Shown: positions 12,310-24,419, counted from the stretch's first letter. The stretch: 64,000 nt of DNA from Diospyros lotus (GCF_014633365.1 NC_068338.1:27592291-27656290); one strand, 5' to 3'. Translations and numbers: made by a program. The notes: generated by a model from the sequence alone, not told the origin.

Positions 12310-12452
12310 TGCGCAGTTGCAGAGGGCAGAGGGAGGAGAAAGAAACTGCTGCGGAATTAAAGAAGATGAATATTAAATGAAGAATGCCAAAGAATTAAAT
12401 GAGTGGAAACGAACACAGGTCTGTCTGTGCATGGAGTGTAGCATTGCAGTTG

Positions 12453-12460
12453 TATAAATA
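12453..12460 (-). promoter_or_regulatory. candidate TATA box of the XTH gene
   Basis: The minus strand reads CCCCTATTTATACAAC about 145 bp before the XTH start codon, a plausible core promoter distance. The motif is TATTTATA rather than the commoner TATAAATA, so the call is tentative. Confidence 0.4.
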
Positions 12461-13763
12461 GGGGAGATGAGGAGGCCCCACCCAAGAAAATTGGAAAATG
12501 ACTTTCTTTTATATATTGTAGATAAAATTATAATGCCATTGGAATAGTATTTTCTAAAATTATGAATGATCTATTTCCATGATTCTTTTCCAATGCATGG
12601 ATGATATATTTGGGAAGCAATTTTCATTTTTTTTTTTTGTTTATCAAGTAATTAAAAGGATAAAAACACTATTTGCAAATCCATTTTAATAAAGTTATGT
12701 TTTATTAAATTAGTTTATAGTGAGTTTATTGTGCTCTATTTTTGTTTTGGATATGATGTTAGGTTTTATAATATTAATTTGACACGTTATTTATATTACA
12801 TGTAAAGATTGTCAAAGACATTGAGAATAATTCCTAATATTACCATCAGCCTTACTTAAACACGATACAAGATCATTCAAATTTTATTAGCTAGATAAAA
12901 TAAGATACTCGAACTCAAGATTGAATAATATTCAAGCTTTAACTTCAGCTAAACAGGCATTTATGAGGCAGGCATGCATTTTTTTTTTTTTTTGGGTGTG
13001 TGTGTATAAGATATGTTAGTTACAAATTAGTTAGTAATGGAAATATAGTGAGGTGAGGTGATGAGATGGGAGTTAATAGACGTAGGGACAAAGGAAGGAA
13101 GGAACAAACAACTGTGGGACGCATGGGGAAGGAACGGCCAAACTGGTGTTGAAAATAATTTCTTCACTTTCCGCTTGTGGGAGAAAGCTTGTTTTGGTGA
13201 GAAAACTTGTTAGTTAGGGTTTTGTTATTTTAGAAGGCTAATTGAAAAGGTTGGGAAGCCATTGGCAGAAAGTGTTGGTGGTGGTTGCATTTTTAATAAC
13301 TACTACTCTAGTTCTTCAGTGCCCCGCTGCTGTCAACTAGCTATAGCTAGTTTGCAAGTTTCTCGCATTTTGCGTATTTTAATTGTAGCGAAATTAATCA
13401 GCACAATTAGCTAATGGGTGACGCTTTTTGGGAAACAAATTTAAGTCGTAGTTTTTTTAATTGAAAACGAGAGGATGGCAGACAGGATGCCCCCTCGGCC
13501 CTTCCTTCCATTCTATATATATATATATATATATGTATAAGCTTAAGACTATCAGCAGAGTTGGTATATTATGAATTCTATTTTCTCTTCTTTTTCTTCG
13601 TCCCTATCCACCCTAAAACCAAACACAAATAAAAAAGATATACGCACAAAGACTAGGATTGGAAAAGTATTTATGGCGTTCATAAATGTTCAATGTTATA
13701 ACTGTAATTGCAGATTGCAGATAACAGTTTATTTTTAAGCTGGATCGCTCCTTATAAATTGTA

Positions 13764-13766
13764 TTT

Positions 13767-13797
<31 letters not shown>
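13764..13797 (+). repeat. T13-G21 homopolymer junction
   Basis: A run of 13 T switches directly to 21 G. The same layout recurs at 27359-27397, and both are followed within a dozen bases by CAAATGAT. Confidence 0.9.
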
Positions 13798-15269
13798 TGC
13801 CCAAGTCAAATGATACAAAAAGATTTGCACAATGGTATAAAAGGGCAGGAACGGAAGGGGCAGGGACAGGGCAGTTTAGATTCAACATTTTTGATTATGG
13901 TGTGAATGCTTAGTTTAATCTGTTATAAAAGTCTATGCTGAACGTTGAACATATTGAGAAGAAAGAACTGGGCATGTGGAGAACTGAAAACAGAGCTGCA
14001 GCTGTAGTTTTCGAGCAATCAAAGCTAGAAGATATAGCCATATGGCGTGGTGTGGAGTGGGGATGGCCATTTTATCTTGTATTCATTTATGGTGCCCAGA
14101 TTCAGGCCACCGGCAGGCAATATCTGCCGGGTCAGGATCATATCCTATACACCACGTCCACCTGAAAACCAATTTCACCATGGATTTGATTTCTGATGGC
14201 ATCAACAAAAGTCGTCAAGTCCCTTACTTCAAGGAGGTTCCAACCCATTGATTAGTTACAATATCTAAAGTTTTGAACCATCTTCCGAATTATATTTATA
14301 TAATTAACTCCAAAAGTGAAGTGCATCTGCACCTGAAAATTAGGCTAATTGCCTGTCTTGTCCAACTAACTTGAGTTTCGCAGCAGTTGGTCCTCTTCTT
14401 CCCCTGACCTGCCCTCCTCCTCTGTTCGCTGTCGTCTGTAATTAACACGACACATATTGTTAACGGATATATATAATTCAGTGAAATTGAAGGCCCATTA
14501 GTAGTTGGAATCAAAGCGATCCTCGGAAGACGAAGAATTGATCTGATGTTGTATCCGGGTCCCATTCCCACCACATCACTTCTCTCGTCTCTGTTGCAAG
14601 ATGAAGATTGCAAATGGCGATGGGCCGCAAATCTTTCCTCCATGTTTTCATCTCTCTCTGTTTTCGTTTTTAAGTTTCATCTCTACTCAATATTATATTT
14701 AATAATTTCAGTTTCATCTCTGCTCAATAATAATATATTTAATTAATGTTATTATTCTTAGTCAAAACCCACCCTAATAATAGGAATTTTTCTCATAAAT
14801 TCCAATACTTATTTGTGACCGTCCCTTTGTATTATCCCGATTTGTCTGTCACCTTAGCCCTTGAATTATAGAAGGGGAAAGTCACCTAACTCAAAGCACA
14901 AGGTAATAACAGAATAACAAACCGACATCTACAGTTATATATTAATGAATTTCTAAAAATATCCTCAATATACAGCTCACCCTTGACTTGTGGAGTTACA
15001 TTTTGTGATGGTTTTCCCCACCCAATTTTGCAACATCCTACGTGCATGCACAATAATCCTTTAAGACCAAAAGGTAAAATCTCTATTTCTGGGATCCCGT
15101 AACTCAGTCTCAAAGTTTTTATAGGAGGTTAAATCATGAAATTCAATAACGGGATTCGAATACGAGATCTACACCGTTTATATAACGGCTAAATCCAGAA
15201 CTCTTTAGGACCAACGCGTGTATTGTTTCAACTGCTAAACTATGCTCGTGGGGGCACATGCACAATAAC

Positions 15270-15706
15270 TGACGCAGCTTATAGCTCGTGTGTGAAAAAA
15301 ATATACCAAAATAAACCTTTGAAAGAGTAAACTTCAATGGTCGAAACTTGGTTTTCAAGAAGACGCAAAAACAAGACTGTTTTGCTAAGAAAATCCAAAT
15401 AAGTTGTTGAAATTTGATTAAGAAAAACCTGATTACAAATTTTAGATCCTAAGCATATTTATAGTATTTGACTAATCCAAATCCATTTAATATTTGTAAA
15501 CAAAATCCAACTAGAATCCTAATAGAAATATGTTATAAATAAAAGTTAACTAGAATCATAATAAAAATAAAACCCTAATCAAACATAAAGTAGAATTCTA
15601 AAACCTAAGAAATATTAAAATATTGTTTTGGCGCTACTATTCCAGTGATACTGTTCTGGTTTGGTTGGGTCGAACTTGGGCCGAGTCTTGATTGGTAACC
15701 GCATCA
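15270..15706 (-). repeat. 3' LTR of the compact gypsy element
   Basis: 437 bp, TG...CA ends, aligning along its length with 17276-17850. On element polarity this is the downstream LTR. It lacks the internal duplications seen in its partner. Confidence 0.92.
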
Positions 15707-15719
15707 TTCATCTCCACTT
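15707..15719 (-). other. polypurine tract of the gypsy element
   Basis: On the minus strand AAGTGGAGATGAA lies immediately before the downstream LTR, which is the expected place and composition of the plus-strand primer. Confidence 0.75.
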
Positions 15720-15735
15720 GAGAAAAAATTCGACC

Positions 15736-16161
15736 TCAAATTTTGATTCGGGTAGGACAAATCCATGTTTGGCAAGTACAAAGAGAGATTAGCCATTTTG
15801 AATGTTTAGAAATACCCATATGATTAGGCAAATCCACAACATAAGTATTGTCATTGGTCTTCTTTGGAATTTTGTAATGACTATACTTCTTTGGTTTGAA
15901 CTTGTTCTGCTTTCTTATTGGAATCTGTTCCTTCTTCAAGAATATCACGACTTCATCTCCAACCTCAAATACCTTATACTTCCTATGCTTGTCAGCTGCT
16001 GTCTTGTACTTCTTATTTGTGCAACTTTTGTTTGACATCTTCCTGAATCGTTTGAACTTTTCTGCTAAGGGAACATAAGCAAAGACATTCCTTCCATTCT
16101 TAGCCATATTTGCGTTGGCATGGGTCCAGCCATTGCCATGTTTGTTGCCCTCTACCTCCAC
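15736..16161 (-). pseudogene. gypsy integrase C-terminal region, fragment
   Basis: The 141-codon open frame contains [21 protein letters not shown] followed by [26 protein letters not shown] and [10 protein letters not shown]. This is the segment after the integrase core in plant Ty3/gypsy polyproteins (the consensus has [36 protein letters not shown] and SDLY). The integrase zinc finger and DDE core are absent upstream, so this is a remnant. The frame ends just before the polypurine tract, as the polyprotein of an intact element would. Confidence 0.85.
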
Positions 16162-16362
16162 TGTATTATTACTATTAGATTGAGGATGTTGAACATTCTA
16201 TCTTGAGCGCTTCTCTAATTTGGTAGATCTTATCACATGTCCCCCTCTCATTAGTTTTCTTGATTTTGACCCCTCATCAGCTTTTGAATTCATTCGTAGA
16301 TTTTTCTTACCTGAAAAAGCATTCTTTTGCAATTGTTTTGAATAAAGACTACTAGTAGTCTT

Positions 16363-16656
16363 TCAATCATTTAAAATATTAATGCTTGAATCCTCATCTG
16401 GTGTAAGCACTTGATCAGCTATAGCAGCAGCTGTTACAACATTCTTAGTTTCAGAATCTAATTTCAGATTAATATCAAAAGCAGTTGCACTACCTGAGTT
16501 AACTAGTCTGGGAGATCTAACACCCCTATCCACAAAGAGACCCATGTGACCATCTTGTTTTTGCAATCGCAAAGGTGAATATGTTCCTATTGCCTTCGAT
16601 TCAACTATGCTAGAGCTTGAATAAACTGTAGAAGAATTTGCTATCATGATATCCAT
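16363..16656 (-). other. 97-codon open frame of unknown origin inside the gypsy element
   Basis: The frame is rich in Ser, Asp and Ala and shows no gag, protease, reverse transcriptase or integrase motif I can recognise. It lies between the gag and integrase remnants, where the polymerase genes should be. It may be a captured fragment, a diverged gag portion, or chance. I do not assign a function. Confidence 0.35.
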
Positions 16657-16862
16657 CTCCTTTACAGTCGCAAGTTAATCAAAAGAAACACCACTATCCT
16701 TAGATTGCGAAGCAATGCTTAAGCCCTCGGGACTGAAAAATACCCCAGTATGAGTCAATAACCTTGGAGTTTCTGTCATGTTAACAGTATAAATCAGACC
16801 TGAGGTTGTTGGGACAACATAATCTTCAAAATCAAGCTCTAAACTCATCGAAAAGTCATTCT

Positions 16863-17243
16863 TTAGTTTATACTCATTGTTTCCCCAATGGTTGTGTGTT
16901 GTTGCGCATTCCTCCTAACCCCTTTACCATTAGGGTTGGCTATCATACGACCAAGATCATCTTCATCGTCGCTATCATCCATCATTGGTCTTCTAGGATT
17001 AATAAGGACAGGATTAATGGCTAGTCCTCTCGGTTTAATGTAGTCGTCTTGATTCACGCCATTAGTCTGGTTCCAATTATTCTTAACTTGTTGTAAAATG
17101 CCCAATTGGTTGTGGATTCGCTCCAATTGCTGCTCCATTGTACGAGTTATTTTTCGTTGTTCTTCGATTGCTCTCCAAACAGCGGGTAGCCCCCGATCAC
17201 CGTCAAGAAGCTGGTTGCTACCGTTACCTTTAAGATTGGCCAT
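16863..17243 (-). pseudogene. gypsy gag N-terminal fragment
   Basis: A 126-codon frame starting 18 bases after the primer binding site: MANLKGNGSNQLLDGDRGLP, then a heptad-like helix (IEEQRKITRTMEQQLERIHN) and an acidic MMDDSDDEDDLGR stretch. Position and layout (N-terminal coiled helix then DSDE-rich segment) match gag of plant Ty3/gypsy elements. The retrotransposon-gag core domain and CCHC knuckle are missing. Confidence 0.65.
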
Positions 17244-17261
17244 CTAATTGGTTGATGAACC

Positions 17262-17273
17262 GCTCTGATATCA
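17262..17273 (-). other. primer binding site (initiator tRNA-Met type)
   Basis: The minus strand reads TGATATCAGAGC two bases inside the upstream LTR. The usual plant tRNA-Met primer site is TGGTATCAGAGC, so 11 of 12 positions match. Confidence 0.85.
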
Positions 17274-17275
17274 TT

Positions 17276-17850
17276 TGACGCAGCGTGTAACGCGTGTGTG
17301 AAAAAAATGCACCAAAATAAATCCTTGAAAGAGCAAACTTCAATGGCCGAACCTTGACTTTCAAGAAGACGCAAAAATAAGACTGTTTTGCTAAGAAAAC
17401 CCAAATAGGTTGCTGAAATTTGATTGAGAAAAATTTGATTACAAACTCTAGATCCCAGGCATATTTATAGTATTTGGTTAATCCAAATCCATATAATATT
17501 TGTAAATAAAATCCAACTAGAATCTTAATAGAAATAAATCATAAATAAAAGTTAACTGGAATCCTAATAAAAATAAAGCCCTAATCAAATATGAAGTAGA
17601 ATTTTAAATCAAGTAGAAACATGAAGTAGAATCCTAAATCAAGTAGAGTTCTAAAACTTAAGAAGTATTAAAATATTATTTTAGTGCTACTATTCCGGTG
17701 ATACTGTTCCAGTTTGGTTGGATCGAACTTGGGTCAAGTCTTGATTGGTGACCGCATATTAGAATATTATTCCGACGCTACTATTCCGGTGAAACTGTTC
17801 TGGTTTGGTTGGGTTGAATTTGGGCCGAGTCTTGATTAGTGACTGCATCA
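17276..17850 (-). repeat. 5' LTR of the compact gypsy element, with internal duplications
   Basis: 575 bp, pairing with 15270-15706. The extra length comes mainly from a tandem copy of about 94 bp at the outer end (17757-17850 repeats about 17663-17756, the CTACTATTCCGGTGA block) and a shorter duplication around AAGTAGAATCCTAAATC near 17590-17650. Confidence 0.9.
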
Positions 17851-18214
17851 ATAACTCTTGTATACTCATTTCCCCTACACTGCTTGGAATATCATCGTCA
17901 AATGCTTGGAATATCACCCATCTCTTTCTTATAGAGTGCATGGCTTGTTGGTGCTTTTAGTCAATGATCGATGCGTTGATGCATTTTCTTAGCAACATCT
18001 ATAAATGCCCACACATACACATGTAAACACTGGTATTCAAAATCACTCAATGTGTACATCTATGTTATTGTTGAGCACACCATTTTGATTGTTGTTAGGA
18101 GTCAATATATTACATACCCAAGTGTTGCACCCTAGTCTCTAGATGTAAGGGAGAAAAGCTAGCCATACTCTTTTAAGAGTCAAGTATATGACTTCAAAGC
18201 TTTCAGCGCATAGG

Positions 18215-18290
18215 TTGAATAATAAAAGGACGAGCGATATGTCGATATAGTTAAGTGGGTCGTGAATTTGACTCTTCTGCTACAGAAGAG
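18215..18290 (+). repeat. truncated SINE-like segment
   Basis: GACGAGCGATATGTCGATAT followed by GTTAAGTGGGTCGTGAATTT matches the head and B-box-like part of 7962-8135 read on its minus strand. The body and A-tail are absent. Confidence 0.4.
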
Positions 18291-20774
18291 TCAAAAGCCC
18301 AACATATGATTTACTTTTCTCTGCGTAATTAAGGACACAAGTACAAGAAGCCACGCAAGAACAATCATCCCAAATATATGATTTAAAATATAAGAAAACC
18401 ATATATTAATTAGTAAACTCATAAAAATTTTGAAAGCTTCCTCAACATATAGTTGCCGACATAGTCATAATTAACACCGTGTAACATATATATATTTAGG
18501 TTTAATAAGTGTTTTCACATGTATGAAAATAAAATTTGTCACACATAAAGAAAGAAAGTTTATACTAAAAGGGATGAAAAAAGGTGAATCATATGTAAAT
18601 GAGGATAAAGAAAGAGAATAATAATCTTATTTTATCATTTGTGGAATGAAAAGTTAAATAAAAATAAAATAATAAAATAATAGAACAATTCTCATTCCAT
18701 TTTCACCTTCACTCCCTCTTTAGGTACGCACAATAAGTTGAAGCAACTTATCGAAAGAGTCAGTCATTGTCCCTTTCATTGGTAAGTAGGGAAAGGAAAA
18801 GACAAAAAAATACCAAAATTTTATGTGACAAAATTAAAATTAAAATTGAACCATTCTTACTTACCAAATAACATGCTAAATATTTATTATTTTTAAAATT
18901 GAAAATTGAAACTCAAACAATTCCATTCTTTTATAAATTTTAAATAAAGAATACCATATTTGGAAACCTTAATTCGATTAACTGCCTCTTTATAAAATTT
19001 TATATATTTTTTTGGGGTGGTTGCATTTGACACTTATGAACAAAAGGGGCCGTTGATGGTGGAAAAAACGCCCTCCAGCCTCCAGCCATGGCCCAAAGTT
19101 TGCGTCTTGCAAGAAGCAACTTTTTTGTTTATTTTTATTCTTTTTCTTTTATTGTCCTGTTTCGGAGGAGCTTATCTCGTCGCCCAGATTGGAGTGGTTC
19201 GGTTCGGTACGGGTTGTTCAGGTTGGCCTGGTTTGATAGTGATTGATTGAAAGGATTACATTTGCATTGCCCTAATTTCTGCTTAATTTATGTAAAATAG
19301 AAACACTTTGTAGCCACCCCAATTGGACCGGATCCCGATCATCCCCCCAGTTCGATTTGGTTTGAATGAAAGCAATTAAAATGTCCTCCACTTCCCTCTT
19401 ATTTTACTCATTCCATTATGAAATCAAACCAAATTAATAAATTCTTTTATTAATTAACTTAATTTTTATTCATCAAAAGACATTTCGTGTTTTTGTTTTC
19501 AAAATTCTGTAAGATGACTAACAAAAGTCTTCATTTCTTTTAACTTCAAACAAAAAATCTTAAAGTACGTACTGAAAATATAAGCTACTTTTTGTTTTGG
19601 GTTAGCTTCATGTGATGTGATAGGTTGGTTGGTGTAGTTTGAGCTTGCAAGATACTACTGAACTATTTCTACTTGCTTATGTTGAATCAGTTTAGTTCTG
19701 CTTTTCATCCTCTTTCAGGATCCTCTAAACAAGACACAAAATAAAGACAAATGGTAAGGGGGACCCTACATTCAATGCATGATTGCAACATTGAGAAATG
19801 AGAATTAATGCCATTATTGTACGGGGCAAGCGAGCTAGCTAGCTAGCTAGGACTTAATATTGCTTTCATTAATTAGGGTAATCGGTCGCAGAGATGATTG
19901 ATTCTGGTGGACAGTTACTTTCAGCTTAAGAGCATACGATTCTCTTCCACTGAAGCAAGCACTGATGAGAAGATGAGCCTCTCATCCAGTAGTCAGCCAT
20001 GCAAGTTGAGACAAAAAGAAGGTTTTGTTGAACTATTCGCCGGCCATGCACATATATATAGATATATATATATATGGCCCACAATCCATCATATTTTTAT
20101 TCATTCATTATTTCTATGGGTGGGGGCCTCCTTGCCGACAATTTCATGCTAATCCCCTCAACGCAAACCCCTCACTCTAAAAATTCTGGATTTAAGAAAA
20201 GAATCAACATGCAAGAGTTCACATAAAGAACCCATATGGAAATTACGACGGAGAAAGGTAACAAGAGCTACCAGCATATATATATATATATGATTATACC
20301 CAGAATCAATTAATATACAGATGGGTTTGATCCTTATTTATTGTTTGGAGTTAATCAAGCCATGTACTTATGTCTTACAATGAAATCCCGGAAATCGTGC
20401 TCTAATTACTGTCCGAATAAACAAACCCAATTTAGAGTACACAAGCAAACAGAAGAATCGTTTATATTTTAGTCTTGTAAAAATTTAATTTTTAGCGATA
20501 GGGAAACTATAGTAAATTACGCATTTAAGGTTAAGCAAATGTTAGCAGCTTCATTTGTACTTTCAAGTGACAGTTACAAGTTTAAACTTGGATTTTGTTT
20601 GCTTATCGTTGGCCTTTTGCGTATTTCAAACATTGCTTTGGCGTCAGATCTTTGCCAAAGATTTTATTGCTAGTCACTTTAGTCGATATGACAGATTCAA
20701 ATCCATAATAAAGCTTTGTTGCTCATACATTCTAATTCACCTTATATACATAGAAATAATGCTCTCGTTACCCC

Positions 20775-21021
20775 CCGGCAGGCATAGCCAAGTGGTAAAA
20801 GGAAGGGATTGTAAAGATGCAATTATGTTAAAGGTTGCTAGCGTGGAATCGATTCTTGAGAAAAGTAATTCCTTTTGGGGGTGATCATTGGTAAATGTTA
20901 GTGGACCCAGCCTCAAATCCTGATTATTTGGGTATATCTCTCGATTTTCCTTTCTCGTGATGATCCAGGGACGGGTTCGACGAGGGGCGCGAGTTATGGC
21001 GCATAATCCAAAAAAAAAAAA
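20775..21021 (+). repeat. tRNA-derived SINE-like element, second family
   Basis: The head GGCATAGCCAAGTGGTAAAA matches the Pol III A box seen in several plant SINEs. GCGTGGAATCGATTCTTGAG about 60 bases later fits a degenerate B box. The element ends in a run of 12 A at about 21009-21020. Total length near 245 bp suits a SINE. No clear target duplication was found. Confidence 0.55.
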
Positions 21022-22258
21022 TCTCTCTTTTTTTATTACTTTTCTGCATCTTTGAGTGAAAATCACAAAGGTTCGAGAATGTCAGTTCGAAACATGAAAT
21101 AAAGAAACTGATACACGCAAGACCATCATATCAAAACAACAGTTAGTAGTATATTCTTTTTATATAACCCTTTTTTTTATACTTTAAGAAATTATCTTAA
21201 CATGATCGCACTAAATCTCAAGAATTAACTACTCTAATTTATGCCATTTTATTCAGGATAATGATCCACTCAACTCGACCGGAGACACTAGAGTCTATAC
21301 ATTTCTTTCCCACTTTAGAGTTGAAGTTATATTTGTACATGAGCTGCGGATATAGAAACATGTAATCCATATATGCATGCATATACATTGACATAGTTTT
21401 GTTAAAGAAGAAGACAATTAATGGAGCACTGCAGAAAGATGGCCACATTCTAATTAAATCTCAACCATTCATCACCCAACAGACAGATTTTCCGTTGGTA
21501 GAAAACTAAGCCATTTTCTTCGGTCTTCCCTTATAAATAATTAATGCGTCAGACAAATAAGTCCAAAAAACATGGCGCCGGCCACAGCACAATTTGGCAT
21601 CAAATTTACATCATTCGTGACGAGTAATATTGTATCAATTTGATCAATATATATATATAATGATAATGATAATTAAATAGATATGGTACTTTATCTTAAT
21701 TAATTTGTTAATGGCAGGGCAGAAAATAAAGAATTAAGTTCAAGAAAATCTAGCAGTGAGGTAAGGCTGACCCATTAATTTCAATGGTAGCAATGCATGC
21801 ATGATATTATAATCACTGGATCAAGTGATGGCCTACAGTCTTGCGTATAACAATACAAATGGGTTAATTAATTAAGTTGTGTCACGCGATGTGCTTAGCT
21901 GAGAAAGATAAAAGATTATATATATATATATAGGTGGATGATCAGACTTGTCGGACTTCCTTACAAGGAAAGCTACCCTCTAACTTTATACTATTTTGGA
22001 ACAATAATTCTCTAAAATCCATTTTGTTAATCCAAAGATTGGATCAGTCTTCCGTCGAGTCTCGATATTTAATTAAGAAATCAATTATGCCATTCTCATT
22101 AGATTATGAAAAGCTTAATTGGCTCCATCTAAAATCTTGACACCAAGACTTTTCATTTGATGCTGAGTACGCGATAATTAACCACGACGTTACTATACAT
22201 GGATGTTAATCAGTCATTAGTTATTTAACAAGTTGCTTAATATCCTCTCGTTGTCGCT

Positions 22259-22512
22259 GTTAAGTCAGAAATTAACCCCAATTTGTCGCATGAAATTAAT
22301 CCTTGATTTGTAATTGTAATTAAGGAGGCTTTTATGGAGCAACTACAGCAAAGAAAAAGATATGAGATTTGACTTGATTTGTTTACATGGAGTCCTGTTA
22401 CGTGGTGAGGAACAAGCCATGCCGAAATGCATATATATGGAAAATTGCCTGCTTTAATGGGGTTCGTCGGCGGCCTTCACATATATATAGTTAGAACTTG
22501 CAAGTAATTAAT
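22259..22512 (+). repeat. long inverted repeat, left arm
   Basis: This arm is the diverged reverse complement of 23763-24013. Shared blocks, in order, include AGAAATTAACCC, GATTTGTAATTGTAA, CTTTTATGGAGC, CAAAGAAAAAGATATGAGAT, CCTGTTACGTG, CAAGCCATGCCGA and AGAACTTGCAA. The arms are separated by 1250 bp. No coding sequence is recognised in either. Confidence 0.85.
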
Positions 22513-23762
22513 CCCTCTCTCACTAACTTAATTATTCTAAAGCTTAGTTAAGCAGGGATGGGTCGGGATAGCAATGGGAGATTATGATTAGAGGACTTTT
22601 TAACTTGCTTTTGTACTTACATTTCTATAAGTTTCTCTGATTTTTTATTAATATTTTTAATATATTTTGTTTAACTCTCTATCCTCATACCCATAGGTAT
22701 ACATATATATATATATATATCATTTTGACAAATTAATATTTTATAATTTAAATAATTTCACAACAATTTAACAATAAAAGAATTTCTTAATAGTACAAGC
22801 ATAAAACTAAAAAGGAACAACTAATATTGCAAGTTATTTCAATCTATTAAGTAATCACAAAAAAACTAAATTAGTTTGTTGATGACGAGGATGGGACAAG
22901 AAAAGCCACAACTAAGTTAAGTTTCAAATATGTAAAAACATCATACCATACATCGATAGGTATTTTAAATGCCTCACTCCGTGCTCTTTATGAATATTTT
23001 TTAATATTTAAACCCTCACTATTAAGTAGGATTTTGACAAGTATTAAAAACGAAATTATTTAAAATAAGAATAAGATAATATCTATTAAAGATAATATGC
23101 ACAGAAAGCAAATAAAATGGTACAGACACCACAAAAATACCAATAGGCGCACATATGAGATGAGACAAAAGAAATTTGTATAAAAAGATATTGAGAAAAA
23201 CTAAAGAAAATTTGATGAAAAATTCTTAGCATGATATACCACAGCCTTACAAAAGAAATGGCCATGGATTATGATGATTTTTAAAAACTATAATTCATAT
23301 AATTGATTCACTTAATGAGATTAAGACTTTTAATGGAGATGATATGTGTTTTAAGCAATGGACTTAGTACCTAATACATCCAAAAAAGTGCTCATGCTTC
23401 TTAAACCCATAGGTTGAACAAAAGCATCCATAGCAATTTTCATCCAAAGATGCCATGCAATGGTGGATGTAACCTCACACAAGAACAAAAATATATATGA
23501 AAAAAAAAATTTAACATAATAAGGTTTAAGTAATGTCTATTAAAAATAAAATTTAAAATTGTAATTAAGATAGTTTAAAAATATAAAAAAAGATTAACAG
23601 ATGAACCTTCAAAACGAATGAATAAATGGAGAAAGTTTGTAAGAAAAATAAGCCCCTCCTCCTAATAAAAAACAAAATAAATTAAAAGCATGTGATTGTT
23701 GCCCTTGACATGCCATGCAGTATATGAATCACAGTACTGTTTGTTCACCCATCACTGAAACC

Positions 23763-24013
23763 ATTAATTATTTGCAAGTTCTAGTTATGTGAAAGCCGCC
23801 GACCAATCCCATTAAAACAGAATTTTCTATGTGCATCTCGGCATGGCTTGCTCCTCACGTAACAGGACATGATGAAAACAAATTAAGTTAAATCTCATAT
23901 CTTTTTCTTTGTTATATAGTGGCTCCATAAAAGCTTACTTACAATTACAAATCAAAAAAGGATTAGCTCGATACAAATTTCTAGCAACAAATTAGGGTTA
24001 ATTTCTAACTTAC
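23763..24013 (-). repeat. long inverted repeat, right arm
   Basis: Partner of 22259-22512. Similarity stops abruptly at both ends, after TTGCAA(A/G)TAATTAAT on the inner side and around TAAGT(T/C)AGAAATTAACCC on the outer side, which suits terminal inverted repeats of a MULE-like element or an inverted duplication. A clear 8-10 bp target duplication was not found. Confidence 0.85.
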
Positions 24014-24419
24014 ACATTGGTACCCACAAAATAAAGACATTATTTAGTTTACAACCCCCACATCCATTACCTCCATTACCGGCGGCAACATGTAAAATTG
24101 CAAAAAGCTTGTCAATCACTAGTAAGTTCTTGCAACATTAATGCATCAAACCCGACCCAAAGTATTTGCGTTCTCTGGATGGACATATATATCAAGTTAT
24201 AAGAGGATGGATTGTGCATGAATGCATATGTATGTATCCTTCTGATTGAAAGAAACATTTTTCTAGAAACTTCTCGCCAAACACATCTGAGCCAATTGAA
24301 AAGTCAGCTGTAGATTTTGTCACTTGTACAACACAGAGATTTACTTCCTGAAGCAAACTTGATGCAACTATACTGTATAGCCAATTATCAAGATTTGAGA
24401 TCATCATACGCATGGCCCA

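Larger units (their letters stand above)
12310..15264. other. intergenic, XTH promoter side
   Basis: The part next to 12310 is the XTH 5' flank. The remainder holds a T-then-G homopolymer (13764-13797), a TA run near 13514-13533, and unique-looking DNA without a recognisable gene. Short frames at about 13935-14250 and 14296-14746 resemble no family I know. A GGGATTCGAATACGAGATC-like segment near 15152-15172 recalls a reversed Pol III B box, but no element could be delimited. Confidence 0.45.
15270..17850 (-). mobile_element. compact Ty3/gypsy LTR retrotransposon with target duplication
   Basis: A 2581-bp insertion bounded by two related LTRs (15270-15706 and 17276-17850), each starting TGACGCAG and ending GCATCA on the plus strand, and flanked by a perfect 5-bp duplication ATAAC (15265-15269 and 17851-17855). 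Element polarity is minus: a tRNA-Met-type PBS abuts the right LTR and a purine tract abuts the left LTR. The 1.57-kb interior keeps only the start of gag and the end of the integrase region, with an unplaced segment between. Protease, reverse transcriptase and RNase H are missing, so the copy cannot move by itself. It could be a deletion derivative or a non-autonomous family mobilised in trans. Confidence 0.93.
17856..24419. other. long intergenic region, 6.5 kb
   Basis: No protein gene can be supported. Contents: a SINE-like fragment (18215-18290), a second tRNA-derived SINE-like element (20775-21021), a 254-bp inverted repeat pair (22259-22512 and 23763-24013), and scattered TATA runs near 20053-20074, 20277-20290, 21640-21660 and 22700-22720. 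Frames near 19017-19250, 19898-20152 and 21239-21448 are short and resemble nothing I recognise. Confidence 0.5.

Noticed and set aside
22380..22440. Faint resemblance of GAGGA(A/G)CAAGCCATGCC in the inverted repeat arms to the passenger strand of a miR160-type hairpin
   Set aside because: Alignment needs gaps, the guide-strand sequence is absent, and the arms are far too long and far apart for a normal MIR precursor.
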